DNA of 64,000 bases from Ureibacillus thermosphaericus (GCF_012396605.1 NZ_JAAXPW010000007.1:33818-97817), one strand, 5' to 3'; positions 1 through 9,658 are shown, numbered from the stretch's first letter. Made by a program: numbers and translations. The notes: generated by a model from the sequence alone, not told the origin.

Positions 1-2
1 CA

Positions 3-107
3 GAATGGTACAAACAAGATTTACATATAAAAGTGGCGGAATATTTTAAGCGATATTTTCCAAACGAAATGATTCGGGTTTCTAAACAAGAAGCTTTTTT
101 AAAATAA
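3..107 (+). CDS. C-terminal end of an unidentified protein (partial)
   Basis: An open frame enters from the left edge and ends at TAA 105-107, giving 34 residues that begin EWYKQDLHIK and end EAFLK. The fragment is mixed-charge with several aromatic residues and has no motif I recognise. It has codon use like its neighbours. The bulk of the gene lies outside the window, so no function is assigned. Confidence 0.55.
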   Translation, partial: EWYKQDLHIKVAEYFKRYFPNEMIRVSKQEAFLK

Positions 108-439
108 ATATTCGTTTTAGAAAGTACATGAGAAATAATAGTCGGTATGTTCTGTTGGATAGATAAATTGTCACAAACATTTCATTACTATTATTCCTAA
201 AATTAACAAAAACTATTATGAATGTTTTAAAATAATAGTTAATATTGTCTATATTTTTGTTTTTGATAAATTTTTCTATGGATATTTCGATTATAAAGAC
301 ATGATTTATAAAAAAACGATAGTATGATAATAAGAAAAAAGTAATTTATATTCAAATTATCTTCCTGTTTGTTATAAGGGGAATGGGGAAAATATAATGG
401 TGCGTTGTAGTGTCAATTGGTTAAAAAGGAGGGGTAGAG
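108..439. other. AT-rich intergenic region upstream of hemAT
   Basis: A 332-base stretch with no credible ORF. It holds only the weak sigma-D-like promoter candidate listed separately and the ribosome binding site AAAGGAGGGG just before the TTG start of hemAT. No strong hairpin was seen. Confidence 0.6.
267..293 (+). promoter_or_regulatory. Possible sigma-D (motility) promoter of hemAT
   Basis: TAAA at 267-270 is followed after 15 bases by TTCGATTA, which keeps the CGAT core of the sigma-D -10 element GCCGATAT (4 of 8 bases overall). Chemoreceptor genes in Bacillus are usually under sigma D, which motivates the call. It lies about 150 bases upstream of the start and is weak. Confidence 0.27.
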
Positions 440-1753
440 TTGGCCATTTTTAGAAGAATCAGTAAAAATCCTAATTACGAAGAGCCTAAATGGATTGGAG
501 TGAACAGCCAACAGGAAAATTTACTGGAAATTAGTAGAGATTCAGACGTTTATGCACAATTAAAATTGATTCATTTAACAGAAGAAGATTTAAACTTATT
601 AACTTGTATTAAACCATACATTGAAAAATCAATTGAAGAAATAGTAGACACTTTCTATGATGCATTAAGCTCCATTCCACAACTAAAGAGTATTATTAAT
701 CAACATAGTACAGTGGAACGATTGAAAAAGACCCTTAGTGTACATATATTAGAAATGTTTTCTGGAAAAATAAATGAAGAATTTATTCAGAAAAGAATGC
801 GCATTGCCCAAGTACATTTAAAAATTGGCTTATTGCCGAAATGGTATATCGGGGCTTTTCAAAATATCTTAAATTCAATTATTAACATTATCAATCGAAG
901 TAATTGGTCAAAAGAAAGTATCGAAAAAGCAACAGTTCTAAGTATAAAACTTATAAATTTTGAAACACAAATAGTTTTAGAAGAGTATGAAAAAGAGAAA
1001 AAACAATATATCGAATTACAGCATAATCAAGTGAAAGATGAATTAAAAAATAATCTTTCCCTCATTATGAAAAATTTAGCGCAATTGTCAGAGGAGACAA
1101 CAAATTCCATCAAAGAAATTATCGATTATTCATTAGAAATTAAAAACGATACTAAAAGTTATATTGGTCAAGTAAAAGAAATGGAGAAGAATACTAGCGG
1201 TGGAAATATTTTAATGGAACATTTGGAGGAAAAAATCGTATCCATTTCAGAGAGAACAAAAGAAATGGAAGATCTTGTTTTAGAACAACAAAAATCTTCT
1301 GAAAAAATCAATAACATTATATCCATCGTTACCCAAATTGCTGACCAAACAAATCTTTTAGCGTTAAATGCAGCAATTGAGGCTGCAAGAGCTGGAGAAC
1401 ACGGAAAAGGTTTTGCGGTTGTAGCAGAAGAAGTACGAAAATTAGCGAACCAGTCTAAAGAATCAGTAAAACAAATTACTGAGATTATAGAAAATACATC
1501 TAAAATTACGGAAAATACAGTTTCTACAACTCGGACTATTCGAGAAACGGTAACAACCGGGTTAGAAAGTGGAATAAAAGTGAAAAAGACATTTAATCAA
1601 ATTGAAAATGCACTGCAAGAAAATAAAAAGCAGATTGAAACGGTTGGTAATGACTTAGAAACTCTCGTTGAAACCATAGATAATATCAATCAATATACTT
1701 TAAAGGTTGCTAATCAAGCAAGAGAATTATATGAAAAAACTGTTAATCTATAG
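440..1753 (+). CDS. hemAT: HemAT-type globin-coupled oxygen sensor / aerotaxis transducer
   Basis: Soluble haem-based chemoreceptor that senses O2 and signals to the CheA kinase. Residues ~35-185 form a globin domain: His126 in the QVHLKIG segment matches the proximal haem ligand (His123 of B. subtilis HemAT), and Tyr73 in TFYDAL matches the distal-pocket Tyr70 with the same offset of three. Residues ~200-437 are a coiled-coil MCP signalling domain with the hairpin tip around residues 302-320 ([19 protein letters not shown]). No membrane segment is present, as expected for this family, and 437 residues is near the usual ~430. The start is TTG, supported by AAAGGAGGGG nine bases upstream. It appears monocistronic with a terminator at 1795-1826. 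Confidence 0.93.
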   Translation: MAIFRRISKNPNYEEPKWIGVNSQQENLLEISRDSDVYAQLKLIHLTEEDLNLLTCIKPYIEKSIEEIVDTFYDALSSIPQLKSIINQHSTVERLKKTLSVHILEMFSGKINEEFIQKRMRIAQVHLKIGLLPKWYIGAFQNILNSIINIINRSNWSKESIEKATVLSIKLINFETQIVLEEYEKEKKQYIELQHNQVKDELKNNLSLIMKNLAQLSEETTNSIKEIIDYSLEIKNDTKSYIGQVKEMEKNTSGGNILMEHLEEKIVSISERTKEMEDLVLEQQKSSEKINNIISIVTQIADQTNLLALNAAIEAARAGEHGKGFAVVAEEVRKLANQSKESVKQITEIIENTSKITENTVSTTRTIRETVTTGLESGIKVKKTFNQIENALQENKKQIETVGNDLETLVETIDNINQYTLKVANQARELYEKTVNL

Positions 1754-1794
1754 AGAGCATCGGGCGGGATAAGTAAATTTAATATACTGTTTGT

Positions 1795-1826
1795 AAAATG
1801 ATCATCAATTCGATGATCATTTTTTA
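1795..1826 (+). terminator. Rho-independent terminator of hemAT
   Basis: Arms AAAATGATCATC and GATGATCATTTT flank a five-base loop and run into a T-rich tail. Confidence 0.85.
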
Positions 1827-1958
1827 TTTGCAATATGAATAATTTGCCTTTCAAAAAATCGCCTTTAATTAACATCAAAAATATTGCGTGAAAAGGAAGA
1901 TTATTATCATTATTTTTGATAGTATAATAGTTAATAGGAATTTCTAGGAGGTTTAAAA

Positions 1959-2837
1959 GTGGAATTAAAGGATTTGGAGATTTTCCAGTTAGTGGCGGAG
2001 AAAGGGACAGTTACCGAAGTAGCAAAGGAATTAAATTATGTTCAATCGAACATTACATCTCGTATACAAAAACTTGAGGCGGACCTGAATACCCCCTTAT
2101 TTCATCGTCATCGTCGAGGGATGACCTTAACACCGGAAGGAAAAAAACTATTATCTTACAGTGAAAAAATATTAAGGTTAACAGCTGAAATGAAAAAGGC
2201 TGTCCAAAATCATGACGAACCTTCTGGAAAGTTAGAGATTGGTACAGTCGAAACAGTTTATCATTTACCCGTAATACTTTCTTATTATATAAAGAAATAT
2301 AAAAATGTGGAGTTATCTCTTTTTACAGGGGTAACGGACAGTTTAGAAGAAGAAGTATTAAATCATAAATTGGATGGGGCATTTGTCACGAAGTCGGATT
2401 TTCATCCTGAATTGGAGACGTATGATGTATTTGATGAAGAGTTAGTATTAATTTCAGATAATCGGGAACTGATGATGGAAGAATTAAAAGATGAACCAAT
2501 CTTATGTTTTAGCAATGGTTGTGGATATCGTGCACGTCTAGAACAGTGGTACAAGGATCAGAACATCACACCACAAAAAATCATGGAATTTGGAACCCTG
2601 GAAACGATTTTACGAAGTGTAGCTATGGGGCTTGGTGTTTCATTCGTACCGAAATCCGCCGTTGCTCATTTAGAACAAAGCGGAGAAATTCGCTGTTATA
2701 ATTTACCTGAAAAATATAGTAAAGTAAAAACAGTTTTTATAAGAAGGGCTGATTCGTATTTAACATCAAGTATGGAAAAATTTATAGAAACAATTGAAGA
2801 AAATAAGCGATTTATGCATGGGCATTTCAATCAATAG
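1959..2837 (+). CDS. LysR-family transcriptional regulator
   Basis: A 292-residue LysR-type regulator. Residues 1-60 form the winged helix-turn-helix (LKDLEIFQLVAEKGTVTEVA ... NYVQSNITSRIQKLE), a pattern typical of the family. Residues ~90-285 form the periplasmic-binding-protein-like effector domain, beginning GKLEIGTVETV. The effector is not predictable. The GTG start has a strong ribosome binding site (TAGGAGGT, 1945-1952). The gene is followed by its own terminator and then by a transporter on the same strand; control of that transporter is only a guess from adjacency. Confidence 0.9.
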   Translation: MELKDLEIFQLVAEKGTVTEVAKELNYVQSNITSRIQKLEADLNTPLFHRHRRGMTLTPEGKKLLSYSEKILRLTAEMKKAVQNHDEPSGKLEIGTVETVYHLPVILSYYIKKYKNVELSLFTGVTDSLEEEVLNHKLDGAFVTKSDFHPELETYDVFDEELVLISDNRELMMEELKDEPILCFSNGCGYRARLEQWYKDQNITPQKIMEFGTLETILRSVAMGLGVSFVPKSAVAHLEQSGEIRCYNLPEKYSKVKTVFIRRADSYLTSSMEKFIETIEENKRFMHGHFNQ

Positions 2838-2868
2838 TAGTACAAATCATGATTTGTACTGCTTTTTT
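2837..2868 (+). terminator. Terminator of the LysR gene
   Basis: The palindrome AGTACAAATC/GATTTGTACT (2839-2860) is followed by GCTTTTTT. Confidence 0.85.
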
Positions 2869-2977
2869 ATTTTCAGCATAAGAAGTTCAGGCGGTATGAA
2901 TTTATTTGAAACAGGAATTTCCCTTATTTAAAATTTGATAAAATATAAAGACATCTAATGAAAGAAGGCTTTGCTAA

Positions 2978-3946
2978 ATGTTACACCGTTTTAACGCATA
3001 CTTGCAAAAGTTAATGCCTATTTTGACGCCATTAAGTCTAATTATAGGGGTGATATTTGAAAAAGTCGGTGGGCATTTGCTTTTCCTAGTTCCTTGGATA
3101 TTTGCTTTTATGACTTTTGCTGGGAGTCTTAGCATCAACTTTGAAGGATTAAAAACTTTAAAAAAATATCCAAAGTTCATTTTCATTACGATTTTGTTTT
3201 TACATGTATTAATGCCGTTTTGGGCTTACGTATTGTCAGCGCTAATAATGAATGATCATTTATTAACGGTTGGTTTTATTTTGTCAGTAGCAGTTCCAAC
3301 AGGTGTGACAAGTTTTATTTGGATTAACATTTGTAAAGGAAATATTCCACTTGGCTTATCCATTATATTAATTGATACAATACTTTCTCCCCTCATCATA
3401 CCGCTCATAGCTAAATTGGCTGCGGGACAAATAGTAGCGATTGACACCACGTCTATCATGATCGATTTACTTTGGATGATTGCATTTCCATCCATGCTTG
3501 GCATGTTGATGAATGAGTGGGGAAAAAGTGAGTTTGTCAAAAAATTATCCCGAACTTTCGCTCCTTTTCAGAAAGTCAGTATATTCCTCATCGTGTTTAT
3601 CAATAGTAGTGTCATTGCACCCTATTTAAAAAATATCTCGTGGGATATAGTTGGAATTATTCTATTAGTTTTAGTTGTATCTTTATCCGGCTATACCTTT
3701 TGTCTGATTATTGGACATTTTTTATGGAGAAGAATCGATTTGATTACAACTTTTGTTTTTACAGGAGGAATGCGCAACATAGCGGTTGGTGTTGTTGTGG
3801 CCAGTACATATTTTCCATCAAGAGTAGTGCTTCCCGTTGTATTTGGTATGCTGTTCCAACAAGTATTGGCATCACAATTTAGTAAAGGGTTGGAGAAATA
3901 TCGAGAGAAGTTTAATCTGAATGTTGGAAATGAAGTGAAAAGTTAA
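2978..3946 (+). CDS. Bile acid:sodium symporter (BASS)-family transporter
   Basis: A 322-residue, very hydrophobic protein with about nine to ten predicted membrane segments. Overall length, spacing of helices and the segments SVAVPTGVTSF and FTGGMRNIAVGVV resemble the BASS/SBF family, which moves organic anions, often with sodium. The GGMRN segment sits where these proteins place a conserved discontinuous-helix motif. The substrate is unknown; relatives in bacteria carry pantoate, pyruvate-like acids or bile acids. The ribosome binding site (AGAAGG) is moderate. A dedicated terminator follows, so it is probably a single-gene transcript. Confidence 0.8.
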   Translation: MLHRFNAYLQKLMPILTPLSLIIGVIFEKVGGHLLFLVPWIFAFMTFAGSLSINFEGLKTLKKYPKFIFITILFLHVLMPFWAYVLSALIMNDHLLTVGFILSVAVPTGVTSFIWINICKGNIPLGLSIILIDTILSPLIIPLIAKLAAGQIVAIDTTSIMIDLLWMIAFPSMLGMLMNEWGKSEFVKKLSRTFAPFQKVSIFLIVFINSSVIAPYLKNISWDIVGIILLVLVVSLSGYTFCLIIGHFLWRRIDLITTFVFTGGMRNIAVGVVVASTYFPSRVVLPVVFGMLFQQVLASQFSKGLEKYREKFNLNVGNEVKS

Positions 3947-3967
3947 GCAAACAAATGGTTAATTGGG

Positions 3968-4007
3968 AGACTGTTCAAAGTGATACATGCTTTGAGCAGT
4001 CTTTTTA
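3968..4007 (+). terminator. Terminator of the BASS transporter gene
   Basis: AGACTGTTCAAAG pairs with CTTTGAGCAGTCT around a nine-base loop, followed by TTTTATT. Confidence 0.85.
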
Positions 4008-4042
4008 TTCATGCAAAAAATTAATAAAGGTAACAGTAGATG

Positions 4043-4073
4043 GTATAAAAACAAATAAATGAACCACATTAAT
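4043..4073 (+). promoter_or_regulatory. Weak sigma-G-like promoter candidate for the ger operon
   Basis: GTATA at 4043-4047 fits a forespore -35 element (GHATR), but the -10 (CACATTA at spacing 17, or CATTAAT at spacing 19) fits CATWMTA only partly. It is placed correctly for the start at 4102. ger operons are normally transcribed by sigma G, which is the main support. Confidence 0.3.
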
Positions 4074-4101
4074 GGTAAATGCTATTAGTGGGAGTATATG
4101 T

Positions 4102-6228
4102 ATGAGACGATTTTATCGAAAAGTGCCTAGAAAAAATTCAACAAACAAGCATCAAAATAGCATAAATACTCAACATACACAAAATGACATAAATGGTATT
4201 CAACAAGAAATAAATGTGCAACAGTGTCAATGTAACCCTCAGTTTCAGCAAAATCAAAAGGCTCAACATATACAAGGAACACGAAACAATTTAAATAATG
4301 AAAATGTTGGATCGCAACATAGTCAAGATTATCAACATACTCAAAGCAGTATTCAATCAAATCAAAATATACAGTTTCAACAAAGTATTCAGTGCCAATG
4401 CCATCTAAAAAATCATCAGTTACAAAACCAAACTCAAACACAAAACCATAACCAGTCTCAAGACAATGTTCAATCGCAGAACCAAAAAACATCACAAAAC
4501 CAAAGTCCATCTCTTAAACAAAACGGCAATGCGAATTCAAATGCAACACAAACCAACAACCAGAATGTATCAATGGAAATACACGTGCCCATATATAAAA
4601 AAATGAATAATAATATTGAATTCATTAGAAGGTTATTAGGGAATCCGGATGATTTAGTGATTCGTGAATTAACGCTAGAAACTTTTAACGACAATCATGA
4701 AAATGAACAAGGAGATTGTCCGAGCAGTCGAAGTGGACATGATGACGGGAACTTGCCTATTCAAACTTTAAGCGATCCAGAGAATAATGATAGCAAGATA
4801 AATCAACTAAACATTATAGATGAACGACCTTTAGAAAAAGCCAAACAAAAAAAACAAAAAATTCATTGTAGTATTTTATATCTCAGTGGATTATCAAACA
4901 CAAATATTATAAATGACAATATTTTAAAAACTCTTCAGAGGAAAACAAATGAATTTAATGGGGACATACTTGATCAAATTTATCAAGAAATTATCGCTGT
5001 TACAGAAACAAAAAGAGTTAATACCCTTGAACAAGTGGTACACGCACTGTTATCAGGGAGATCCATTTTTTTAATAGATGGAAAAATGACGGCTCTAGAT
5101 ATGGGGACTGCCGGTTCCGAGAAACGTGCCCTTGATGAACCGCAGTCGGAGGCGCTTATTCGAGGGCCACGCTTAGCTTTTATTGAAAGTATTGAAACAA
5201 ATTTAACATTAATCAGGCGAGAATTAAAGGACCCTAACTTACGTTTTAAAATGCATGAAGTTGGAAGGCGTTCTAAGCAAAAAATTGCCGTTTGTTATGT
5301 GGAAGGAATCGTTAACCCAGACATTTTAGATGAGGTCAATCGAAGACTTAAAACAATTGATATAGACTTTGCACCAGATTCTGGAGTTATCGAACAATGG
5401 ATTGAAGATAGCTTTCTATCTCCATTTCCGCAATTACTGGATACGGAAAGACCTGATCGAGTGTCTTACAATCTTATGCAAGGAAAAGTTGCCATACTAG
5501 TCGATGGAAGTCCTTTTGCTTTGATTGCTCCTATTTCATTTGTTGATGCTTTTTTAACGATTGAAGATTTTAGTCAAAGATGGATTATTGCTACATCGAT
5601 GAGATTGTTAAGATATTTTTCAATGTTTATTGCATTATTTTTACCTGGTTTATATGTTGCATTAATCTCTTTCCATCCTGGAATGCTGCCAACACAATTA
5701 ACAATCTCGATTGCAGCCACTAGAGAAGGGGGACCGCTTCCAGCGATTGTAGAAGTTCTATTAATGGCGGTAACTTTTGAAATCTTGCAAGAAGCGAGTA
5801 TACGGCTTCCAAAAGTAATAGGTCAAACAGTAGGTATTGTTGGAGGTATTGTGATTGGAGATGTTGCAGTAAGTGCAGGAATCGTGGGTCCCGCATTAGT
5901 AATTGTTACTTCTCTAACTGCTATGAGTTCGTTTACTATACCGAATTATAGCATGTCCATTGGTTTACGTATTTTGAGATTCATTTTTGTCATCGCGGCA
6001 TCCATATTTGGGTTATATGGGATTATCTTAGTGCTTATTATGATTTGTATTCATATTGTTAATTTAAAAAGTATGGGTACACCTTACTCTGGACCATTTG
6101 CCCCTTATTTCATAGACGCTTTGAAAAACACCTTTATTCGCGCGCCAATTATGACGCTTAAAAAGCGCCCACCCTATTTAGAGCCAATAGATGATCAAAA
6201 AGTAAATAGTGGGGGTCAACGACAATGA
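4102..6228 (+). CDS. Spore germinant receptor A subunit with a long Gln/Asn-rich N-terminal tail
   Basis: GerA-family A subunit of an inner-membrane nutrient receptor of the spore; 708 residues against about 480 for B. subtilis GerAA. Residues ~12-157 are a Gln/Asn-rich low-complexity tail holding two CQC motifs (residues 42-44 and 98-100). Residues ~172-195 (FIRRLLGNPDDLVIREL) match the start of the canonical soluble domain, which is then split by an acidic linker (~196-255) before resuming at KIHCSILYLSGL. A membrane domain with about five to six helices begins near residue 505. The start at ATG 4102 is preferred over ATG 4072 because GGGAG lies seven bases before it. Its stop overlaps the next start (ATGA). 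A Gln-rich extension is also known in B. cereus GerIA. Confidence 0.92.
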   Translation: MRRFYRKVPRKNSTNKHQNSINTQHTQNDINGIQQEINVQQCQCNPQFQQNQKAQHIQGTRNNLNNENVGSQHSQDYQHTQSSIQSNQNIQFQQSIQCQCHLKNHQLQNQTQTQNHNQSQDNVQSQNQKTSQNQSPSLKQNGNANSNATQTNNQNVSMEIHVPIYKKMNNNIEFIRRLLGNPDDLVIRELTLETFNDNHENEQGDCPSSRSGHDDGNLPIQTLSDPENNDSKINQLNIIDERPLEKAKQKKQKIHCSILYLSGLSNTNIINDNILKTLQRKTNEFNGDILDQIYQEIIAVTETKRVNTLEQVVHALLSGRSIFLIDGKMTALDMGTAGSEKRALDEPQSEALIRGPRLAFIESIETNLTLIRRELKDPNLRFKMHEVGRRSKQKIAVCYVEGIVNPDILDEVNRRLKTIDIDFAPDSGVIEQWIEDSFLSPFPQLLDTERPDRVSYNLMQGKVAILVDGSPFALIAPISFVDAFLTIEDFSQRWIIATSMRLLRYFSMFIALFLPGLYVALISFHPGMLPTQLTISIAATREGGPLPAIVEVLLMAVTFEILQEASIRLPKVIGQTVGIVGGIVIGDVAVSAGIVGPALVIVTSLTAMSSFTIPNYSMSIGLRILRFIFVIAASIFGLYGIILVLIMICIHIVNLKSMGTPYSGPFAPYFIDALKNTFIRAPIMTLKKRPPYLEPIDDQKVNSGGQRQ

Positions 6229-7331
6229 ATCGGTCGCCTGATTATCAAGGAATTGTTAGTGATAGAGATATTTTAATAACAGTGATTACAAATATTATTG
6301 GAGTATTAACGTTAACTTCTCCGAGAGTAGTTGCAGAAGTAACAAATTCTTCCGATGGTTGGATAACTGTCTTACTTGGCGGCATCATAGCGAGTCTTTG
6401 TGGATGGTTTATTGCAAAAATTGCTTCATCCTTTCCGAATCAATCGTTTTTAACTTATACGTCTTATTTACTATCGAAACCTGTTGCAATCGTGATGACA
6501 TTAATATTTTCATTACAATTTTTTATGACAACAGTTTTTTATGTTAGGGAATTAGCGGCCCTTTCACACCAATATTTGTTTGACCATACGCCTCAAGAAA
6601 TTATTTCATTAACATTTTTGTTCGTTGTTATTTATGCGGTATCTGGTTCTCAGGCCGGTATTTTCCGTTTAAACGTGTTATTTTTTCCGATTTTAGTAGT
6701 TGGATTATTTTTAGTAATTTTTCTTTCGATAGGGTTAATAGATTGGGAAGGATTTCTTCCGTTATTTCAAACGGACTTTGAGGGGTATTTGAAAGGGACA
6801 TATTTTAGCGTCGTTAATATGTTAGGATTTGCAATTGTCTTTTTTTATATTGGACTTGTAAAAAATCCGCGAAATACGCCCAAAATGACTGCTTATGGAG
6901 TATTGGTAACAATGGGTTTCAATTTGGTTATTTACCTTGTATGTGTTGGGGTTTTTGGAAATACGACGATGAGGAATATGTTCTTTCCGACCTTCGATTT
7001 GTCAAGAACGGTTGAAATTCCTGGAGGTTTTTTTGAGCGGTTTGATGCGTTTCTTTTTTTGTTTTGGACAATCATTTTTTTTACGACAGCTACGATGGCT
7101 TTAGATGTGACAGTCATGACACTTAGAATGGTTTTTAGAAATTTCAAAAAGATAAATGCAGTAATCATGTTGTCACCAATTATATATTTTACAAGCATGG
7201 TTCCGAAAAGTTACTTAGATGTAGTCTCTTTTAATCGCCTCCTTGGCCATTTTACAATTATATATTTTCTATTAGTTACCATACTTTTAGGGATTGCATT
7301 CAAGATTAAAGGTGGGAATTCAAGTGAATAA
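6225..7331 (+). CDS. Spore germinant receptor B subunit (APC-type permease fold)
   Basis: A 368-residue GerB-family integral membrane protein with about ten helices and homology to amino-acid permeases. It probably forms the nutrient-binding part of the receptor complex with the A and C subunits. The segment LTLTSPRVVAEVTNSSDGWITVLLGG near the N-terminus is characteristic: the family starts with a helix ending in P-R followed by a D-x-W-I motif. The start overlaps the A-subunit stop by four bases (ATGA), indicating translational coupling. Length is normal for the family. The nutrient recognised cannot be read from the sequence. Confidence 0.93.
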   Translation: MNRSPDYQGIVSDRDILITVITNIIGVLTLTSPRVVAEVTNSSDGWITVLLGGIIASLCGWFIAKIASSFPNQSFLTYTSYLLSKPVAIVMTLIFSLQFFMTTVFYVRELAALSHQYLFDHTPQEIISLTFLFVVIYAVSGSQAGIFRLNVLFFPILVVGLFLVIFLSIGLIDWEGFLPLFQTDFEGYLKGTYFSVVNMLGFAIVFFYIGLVKNPRNTPKMTAYGVLVTMGFNLVIYLVCVGVFGNTTMRNMFFPTFDLSRTVEIPGGFFERFDAFLFLFWTIIFFTTATMALDVTVMTLRMVFRNFKKINAVIMLSPIIYFTSMVPKSYLDVVSFNRLLGHFTIIYFLLVTILLGIAFKIKGGNSSE

Positions 7332-8481
7332 ATTGAATGCGATGCTAATTTTGGTGATGTGTACTTTAATTTTGGCAGCTTGCTGGGATCAAATTGAAAT
7401 TGAAGAAAGAGCTTTTATATTTGGAATGGCTATAGATGCAGCAGACAAAACTGAAGTCAAATTAACCCAACAACTTGTTGTTCCTGAAAATATGGCAACC
7501 GTTGCTGCAAATGCTGGGGGTGGTGGAAAAGCCTATCGGAACCTTTCGAGCACTGGAAAGACCATTTATGAAATTAATTTAGATTTAGCAAAACAGGCAA
7601 GTCGTTCAATAGATTCAACCCATTTAGGTGTGATTCTAGTTTCTGAAGATATCATGAAACAACCAGGGCGTTTTAAAGAACATTTTGATGTATTTTTTCG
7701 TGAAAAACGCATGCGTAGAGGCATTAAGTTAGCGGTTACAAATGGGTTAGCAGAAGACTTACTATATGTTGAAGCGGAACATGAAAAAATACCAGCAGAA
7801 TATATAAAAAATTTATTAGAAAATAAAAAAAGATTGGATGTTACTGATTTGGTGAGAATTGGAGATATCGATGAAAAACTATATGAAGAGACAAGTTTCC
7901 CTTTACCATACCTAAAAAAAATTAGTTCCACAGTCATTGATTATGAAGGAATAGCTATTTATAACGGTAAAGAAGAGCGGATGGTAGGAGTATTGAAAGG
8001 AGATGATGCGAAAGCGTTAAGTTATATTAGAGGTTTAAAAAATAATGGTTCCATTAATACAGAAATCGATGGTGGGCCAATGACGATTGAAATTCTTACG
8101 ATAAAAAGAAAAATTACTCTAACCAATAATGATCCAAATAACTTACAATTCTCTATCAAAATTCAAATTAAGGGAGCAATTGCAGACCAGTCTGGTTGGG
8201 AAAATTTAAAGGAATATGAAGTGTTAAATAAGTTTTATAAAAAAACGAGCGAGAAAATTGAAGAAATGGTTAAGAATACAATTAATAAACTGCAAAATGA
8301 TTTTCAAACAGATGCCATGGGATTGGGGGAGTATTTAAACCGTTATTATCCAAAAATATGGAAGGAAGTACAAGATGAATGGGATAATGGGAAAAATTAT
8401 TTCTCAAAAAGTGATATCGATTGTGAAGTGAAAATCGTAATCGAGGAACCAGGAAGCATTAATAAAACAACATCTAAATGA
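7324..8481 (+). CDS. Spore germinant receptor C subunit (lipoprotein)
   Basis: GerC-family lipoprotein of 385 residues. A signal peptide (residues 1-18) ends in the lipobox LAAC, followed by WDQIEIEERAF, the usual mature N-terminus of the family (CWD, then E-I-E-x-x-A/G). Lipidation would anchor it on the outer face of the inner spore membrane. GTG 7324 is the best start: GGTGGG lies six bases upstream and an earlier in-frame TTG would spoil the signal peptide. It overlaps the end of the B subunit by eight bases. Confidence 0.92.
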   Translation: MNKLNAMLILVMCTLILAACWDQIEIEERAFIFGMAIDAADKTEVKLTQQLVVPENMATVAANAGGGGKAYRNLSSTGKTIYEINLDLAKQASRSIDSTHLGVILVSEDIMKQPGRFKEHFDVFFREKRMRRGIKLAVTNGLAEDLLYVEAEHEKIPAEYIKNLLENKKRLDVTDLVRIGDIDEKLYEETSFPLPYLKKISSTVIDYEGIAIYNGKEERMVGVLKGDDAKALSYIRGLKNNGSINTEIDGGPMTIEILTIKRKITLTNNDPNNLQFSIKIQIKGAIADQSGWENLKEYEVLNKFYKKTSEKIEEMVKNTINKLQNDFQTDAMGLGEYLNRYYPKIWKEVQDEWDNGKNYFSKSDIDCEVKIVIEEPGSINKTTSK

Positions 8482-8491
8482 GGTGATGCAC

Positions 8492-8668
8492 ATGAAATTT
8501 ATTATCGAGCATTTACCTTCAACATATGTAATTGTTTGCACAGTTTTCGCATTTTTAGTTCCTTTTACTGTGTACAAAATTAATGAAAAAATTCATATTG
8601 TAATGGATCCACCTTGGAAACAAGAGGAACGGTTAAAAGGAAATAATGAAGAACTGCAAGATAATTAG
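8492..8668 (+). CDS. Small single-pass membrane protein in the ger operon (possible D subunit)
   Basis: A 58-residue protein with one hydrophobic helix (residues ~9-27, TYVIVCTVFAFLVPFTVYKI) and a charged C-terminal tail (KQEERLKGNNEE). GAGGTG six bases upstream supports ATG 8492. It starts ten bases after the C-subunit gene and so probably belongs to the germination operon. Several ger operons in spore formers carry a short fourth gene, usually predicted to have two membrane helices; this one shows only one. A role modulating the receptor is inferred from position alone. Confidence 0.65.
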   Translation: MKFIIEHLPSTYVIVCTVFAFLVPFTVYKINEKIHIVMDPPWKQEERLKGNNEELQDN

Positions 8669-8707
8669 AAATTGCTCATCGGAATTTCGGAAGAAAAGGA
8701 GCATTTC

Positions 8708-9658
8708 ATGATTTACTATATAGGCATTACAAAAGATAACCATTTAGAAAAAGGAGATTCAATAAATAATATTGACATTACCAGTTATAAATGGTTTTGG
8801 GTAGATTTTAGCGAACCGACAGAAGAAGAAATGAAGCATTTATCAAATACCTTCCACTTTCATCCTTTAGCAATAGAAGACTGTGTACAAGATCTTCAAA
8901 GGCCGAAATTAGATTATTTTAATCATTACACCTTTTTCGTTACTCATACAGTTCGTGAAGAAAACGGTAGACTAATTAAAGAGGAGCTAGATTTTTTTGT
9001 AGGAGAATCGTTTATTGTTACCTTTCACAAACATCCTTCTGTAGAAGTTACAAAAGTATGGAGTGAATTGCTTGCTCAAACTTCAATCGAACAATGGGAT
9101 CCGTATTATGTATTTTATGAATTATTAGATAAAATTGTCGATCATTATTTTCCTATTATCTATAAAATAGAAGATGAACTTGAGAAAATTATTATACAAA
9201 CAGGCATTCAACCGATGAATAGCTTGATGGAAGCTAGAAATATGCTTTTACAGTTGTTGCATTCTGTCAATCCTATGAGGGATTTATTATATCGCATGTT
9301 AAACTCTCATCATTTGAATTTAAATCAAATTGACGAGAGAAGAGAATACTTTTCAAATATTCATGACCATCTATTAAAATTATCCGAAATGGTCATGTCT
9401 AATCGAGAAGTAACGGCAGATATTCGTGACAGTTATATTTCCTTAAATGCACATCAAACCAATAATGTCATGAAACTACTGACAATTATTACATCTATTT
9501 TTGCCCCATTAACATTTATTGCAGGTATTTATGGGATGAACTTCAAAAACATTCCTGAATTATCTTGGAAATATGGTTATTTTGTAATTCTTTTTATCAT
9601 GTTTCTCATTGGAATATCGATGCTCTTGTGGTTTAAAAGAAAAGGCTGGTTCAGATAA
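8708..9658 (+). CDS. corA: CorA-family magnesium/divalent cation transporter
   Basis: A 316-residue CorA-type channel. The N-terminal ~250 residues form the cytoplasmic alpha/beta funnel with a long stalk helix. Two C-terminal membrane helices follow, the first ending in the signature GMN within IYGMNFKNIPEL, and the protein ends in the basic tail KRKGWFR typical of the family. ATG 8708 is preferred because AAAGGAG lies eight bases upstream. It follows the ger operon by 39 bases without a visible terminator, so some read-through is possible, but there is no functional reason to link them. Confidence 0.93.
   Translation: MIYYIGITKDNHLEKGDSINNIDITSYKWFWVDFSEPTEEEMKHLSNTFHFHPLAIEDCVQDLQRPKLDYFNHYTFFVTHTVREENGRLIKEELDFFVGESFIVTFHKHPSVEVTKVWSELLAQTSIEQWDPYYVFYELLDKIVDHYFPIIYKIEDELEKIIIQTGIQPMNSLMEARNMLLQLLHSVNPMRDLLYRMLNSHHLNLNQIDERREYFSNIHDHLLKLSEMVMSNREVTADIRDSYISLNAHQTNNVMKLLTIITSIFAPLTFIAGIYGMNFKNIPELSWKYGYFVILFIMFLIGISMLLWFKRKGWFR

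Noticed and set aside
4127..4510. Antisense ORF of 127 codons across the Gln/Asn-rich region of the ger A gene
   Set aside because: It exists because CAA/AAT-rich codons read in reverse are TTG/ATT and avoid stops; it lies fully inside a strongly supported gene and has no ribosome site.
4150..4560. Short CAACATA/CAAAAT-like repeats resembling a repeat array
   Set aside because: The repeats are irregular, in frame with the gene and explained by Gln/Asn codons. There are no uniform spacers, so it is not a CRISPR array.
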